A stretch of DNA of 64,000 nt, taken from positions 6,463,501 through 6,527,500 of the forward strand of contig NZ_CP152049.1 in NCBI RefSeq assembly GCF_038630985.1, given 5' to 3'. This document shows, piece by piece, positions 62,498 to 64,000 of the stretch. Source of the stretch: Paenibacillus sp. FSL H8-0548 (GTDB taxonomy: Bacteria > Bacillota > Bacilli > Paenibacillales > Paenibacillaceae). Below the pieces are notes generated by a model that worked only from the letters and a program-made list of their open reading frames with translations, had not been told where the DNA came from and searched no databases. The number at the start of each line of letters is the position of its first letter. The first letter of the stretch is position 1. The position numbers and the translations under genes were made by a program.

Positions 62498-63340
62498 ATG
62501 GCGGAATTCACGCAATATTCGATATCCACGTTTGCGCTTATCAACCAACCCTTAAAGGAAGCAATCAATCAACTTATTGAAGCAGGTTGGCGATCGATTG
62601 AGCTAATGTGTGAAGACGGCCATCGTGAGCTGCTCAGCTGGTCAGCCGAGGAACTTTTGGAGCTTAAGAAGCTCGGCATAAGTAAAGGGATAGCATGGAC
62701 AATACACGCTCCAATCCATGGCTTAAACCCCGGTGCCGCATCGGAACAGTCGATAGCAGATAGCAAGCAATGCTTGCTCCAAGCTGCGAAAATAGCTGCA
62801 TACTTGAATTGTAATTATGTCGTTCTCCATTGCGGACAAATTCCACCTGCGGAAGAGAGAGGATGGGACTCCCAAGATGATAGGGAAGCACTCTCACGCT
62901 GCACGGCATTTATGAAGGATATTCTTCATCTCTCGGCAAGTGAAGAAGTTAAATTCGCATTGGAAAATGTACCGCCATACCCAAATGTTCTAGGAACTAA
63001 GGTTGATTTCATTAATGCGATCGTTGAAGCCGTTAATGATCCGAGACTGAAAATCGTCTTTGATGTGGCGCATGCTCATTTACTTGGTGAGGGAAAATGC
63101 TTACATTCACTACAGCAGGTTATCCCTCATCTTATCGGCCTGCATATTAATGATAATCTCGGAGATATTGACAGCCATCTCGCAGTTGGAGATGGAAACA
63201 TTCCGTTCCCTGCCATCGTAGCTCTTTTGAGAGAACAAGGCTTCAAAGGAAATTGGACGATGGAGACATGCCAGGTTGACTATGCTGAGAAATCCGTTTC
63301 AAGGTTGAGAAATTTGGAAAATCTATTGTTGTTTGAGTAG
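62498..63340 (+). CDS. Sugar phosphate isomerase/epimerase family protein (TIM barrel)
   Basis: 280 residues of the xylose-isomerase-like/AP endonuclease 2 superfamily. Metal-site style residues: Glu in KFALENVPP, Asp-His in VFDVAHAH, His in GLHINDNLGDIDSH and Glu in NWTMETC. Related proteins include inosose dehydratase (IolE), IolI and L-xylulose or sugar-phosphate epimerases. Twelve bases after the permease gene. Together with the phosphatase-family protein at 53452 it fits inositol or polyol metabolism, as inference. Confidence 0.85.
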   Translation: MAEFTQYSISTFALINQPLKEAINQLIEAGWRSIELMCEDGHRELLSWSAEELLELKKLGISKGIAWTIHAPIHGLNPGAASEQSIADSKQCLLQAAKIAAYLNCNYVVLHCGQIPPAEERGWDSQDDREALSRCTAFMKDILHLSASEEVKFALENVPPYPNVLGTKVDFINAIVEAVNDPRLKIVFDVAHAHLLGEGKCLHSLQQVIPHLIGLHINDNLGDIDSHLAVGDGNIPFPAIVALLREQGFKGNWTMETCQVDYAEKSVSRLRNLENLLLFE

Positions 63341-63369
63341 AGATCGTGTACCAGACTATAGCTCCAAGT

Positions 63370-63419
63370 AAAGGATCGCTTCTTCTAAGCCACTATGGCT
63401 ATGAAGAAGCGATCCTTTT
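63370..63419. terminator. Bidirectional terminator
   Basis: AAAGGATCGCTTCTTC (63370-63385) pairs perfectly with GAAGAAGCGATCCTTT (63403-63418), then T. Long stem between the isomerase operon and the convergent esterase gene. Confidence 0.9.
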
Positions 63420-63487
63420 CAATAGTGATCCATTCTAGCAAACTTAAGTCACTCGGACTGTGCAGCATTCTAAATGTTAATGGTTAT

Positions 63488-64000
63488 TTACAAGGCTGCT
63501 GTTAAATCCGCCTGAATCGTATCAAACCAAAGGTCACCCATTTTATCATAACCGCTCGCATTAGGATGCATGCCATCAGCCAAATCTGAAGTTGTCAAAG
63601 CATTATAAACGTCTACCGCATGCACTGGCTTCCCTTGATTTGCTTTCCCTTGGACAACGGCTATCAATGCATTATTATAGGTTATAACTTTTGCGTCCAG
63701 CGTAGGATCGGATAATGGTGTAATGGTGGCCACATACAGTTTTCCGCCAGATGGCAGCTTGCTGACTATTAAATCTATCACATTGCTCAGTCTATCAGGA
63801 GCAGCATCAAGCTCGTAATTCTGCGCAATATCATTGGTGCCTATTTGTAAAAGCACGATTTGCGGCAAGCTCGCGTCCATCCAGCCCATAATATGTTCTG
63901 TTATTTGATCTATTCTCCATCCGGTATGGCCTTCATGATTTTTATCCGTTAAGCTAGATGGTCCATTAGAGGATGATCCCACAAAATCTATACCCAATCC
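63488..64000 (-). CDS. SGNH/GDSL carbohydrate esterase (CE3-like), 5' end cut by the window
   Basis: Open frame to the right edge, at least 170 residues, missing the N-terminal block I Ser. Present are IDFVGSSSNG then EGHTGWRIDQI (block II Gly), QIVLLQIGTND (block III Asn) and the catalytic DGMHPNASGY (Asp-X-X-His). The pattern resembles CE3 acetylxylan esterases. Probably a secreted deacetylase, possibly multi-domain upstream of the visible part. The TTG at 63997 is an internal codon rather than a start. Confidence 0.85.
   Translation of the reverse strand, partial: GLGIDFVGSSSNGPSSLTDKNHEGHTGWRIDQITEHIMGWMDASLPQIVLLQIGTNDIAQNYELDAAPDRLSNVIDLIVSKLPSGGKLYVATITPLSDPTLDAKVITYNNALIAVVQGKANQGKPVHAVDVYNALTTSDLADGMHPNASGYDKMGDLWFDTIQADLTAAL

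Overview
The window looks like a chromosomal segment of a spore-forming, S-layer-bearing Firmicute of the Paenibacillus type. The reasons are strong Shine-Dalgarno sites of the AAGGAGG kind, several GTG/TTG starts, two very large secreted proteins ending in triple SLH domains, a collagen-like (BclA-type) protein, four YesM/YesN-type two-component systems, and repeated LplB/LplC-type or CUT1 sugar ABC transporters. No rRNA, tRNA, CRISPR array, transposase or phage structural gene was seen. No gene-free stretch exceeds about 300 bases.

Layout: (1) 1-2770, minus: the 5' part of a collagen-like/beta-helix protein and a GH30 glycosidase, with a divergent AraC regulator (2907-3812). (2) 4035-5051, plus: a three-gene operon resembling the split sigma factor SigO/YvrJ/RsoA, behind a perfect palindrome. 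(3) 12270-5153, minus: ABC operon (binding protein, two permeases) ending in a YesM kinase and YesN regulator. (4) 12538-17838: a 1766-residue RCC1/X2/SLH protein carrying eight exact 279-bp repeats. (5) 18013-21448: AraC regulator divergent from a PhyH dioxygenase, then a TetR regulator and a haloalkane-dehalogenase-like gene, each behind a matching operator. (6) 29998-21576, minus, GC-rich: two permeases, binding protein, FAD oxidoreductase, YesN, YesM. (7) 35194-30296, minus: a membrane-anchored binding protein with its own YesM/YesN pair but no permeases. (8) 35423-52522: a polysaccharide-use locus with two secreted DUF4874/DUF4832 proteins (one 2134 residues, S-layer anchored), a CUT1 ABC transporter, a GH31 glycosidase, a Gfo/Idh oxidoreductase and a LacI regulator. 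(9) 52731-63340: MgtC-like protein, inositol-monophosphatase-family protein, secreted glycerophosphodiesterase, a YesN/YesM pair, and a UgpB-like ABC transporter with a sugar-phosphate-isomerase-like protein. (10) The right edge cuts an SGNH esterase.

How it fits together: region 8 reads as one LacI regulon. TTGCGCAA-type operators lie just downstream of the -10 box of the 48353-51289 gene and of the GH31 gene, and a related pair lies ahead of the ABC operon. The inferred flow is extracellular attack by the DUF4832 enzymes, import by the ABC transporter, then GH31 and the Gfo/Idh enzyme inside the cell. Region 9 reads as a second regulon: a ~41-bp element is present, inverted, upstream of both the glycerophosphodiesterase operon and the UgpB-like operon, and the YesN regulator between them is the natural candidate to bind it. 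The inferred substrate is a glycerophosphodiester, perhaps glycerophosphoinositol.

The most promising undescribed items are the DUF4874/DUF4832 locus with its candidate catalytic glutamates, the LacI gene that seems to start at ATC, and the shared element of region 9.
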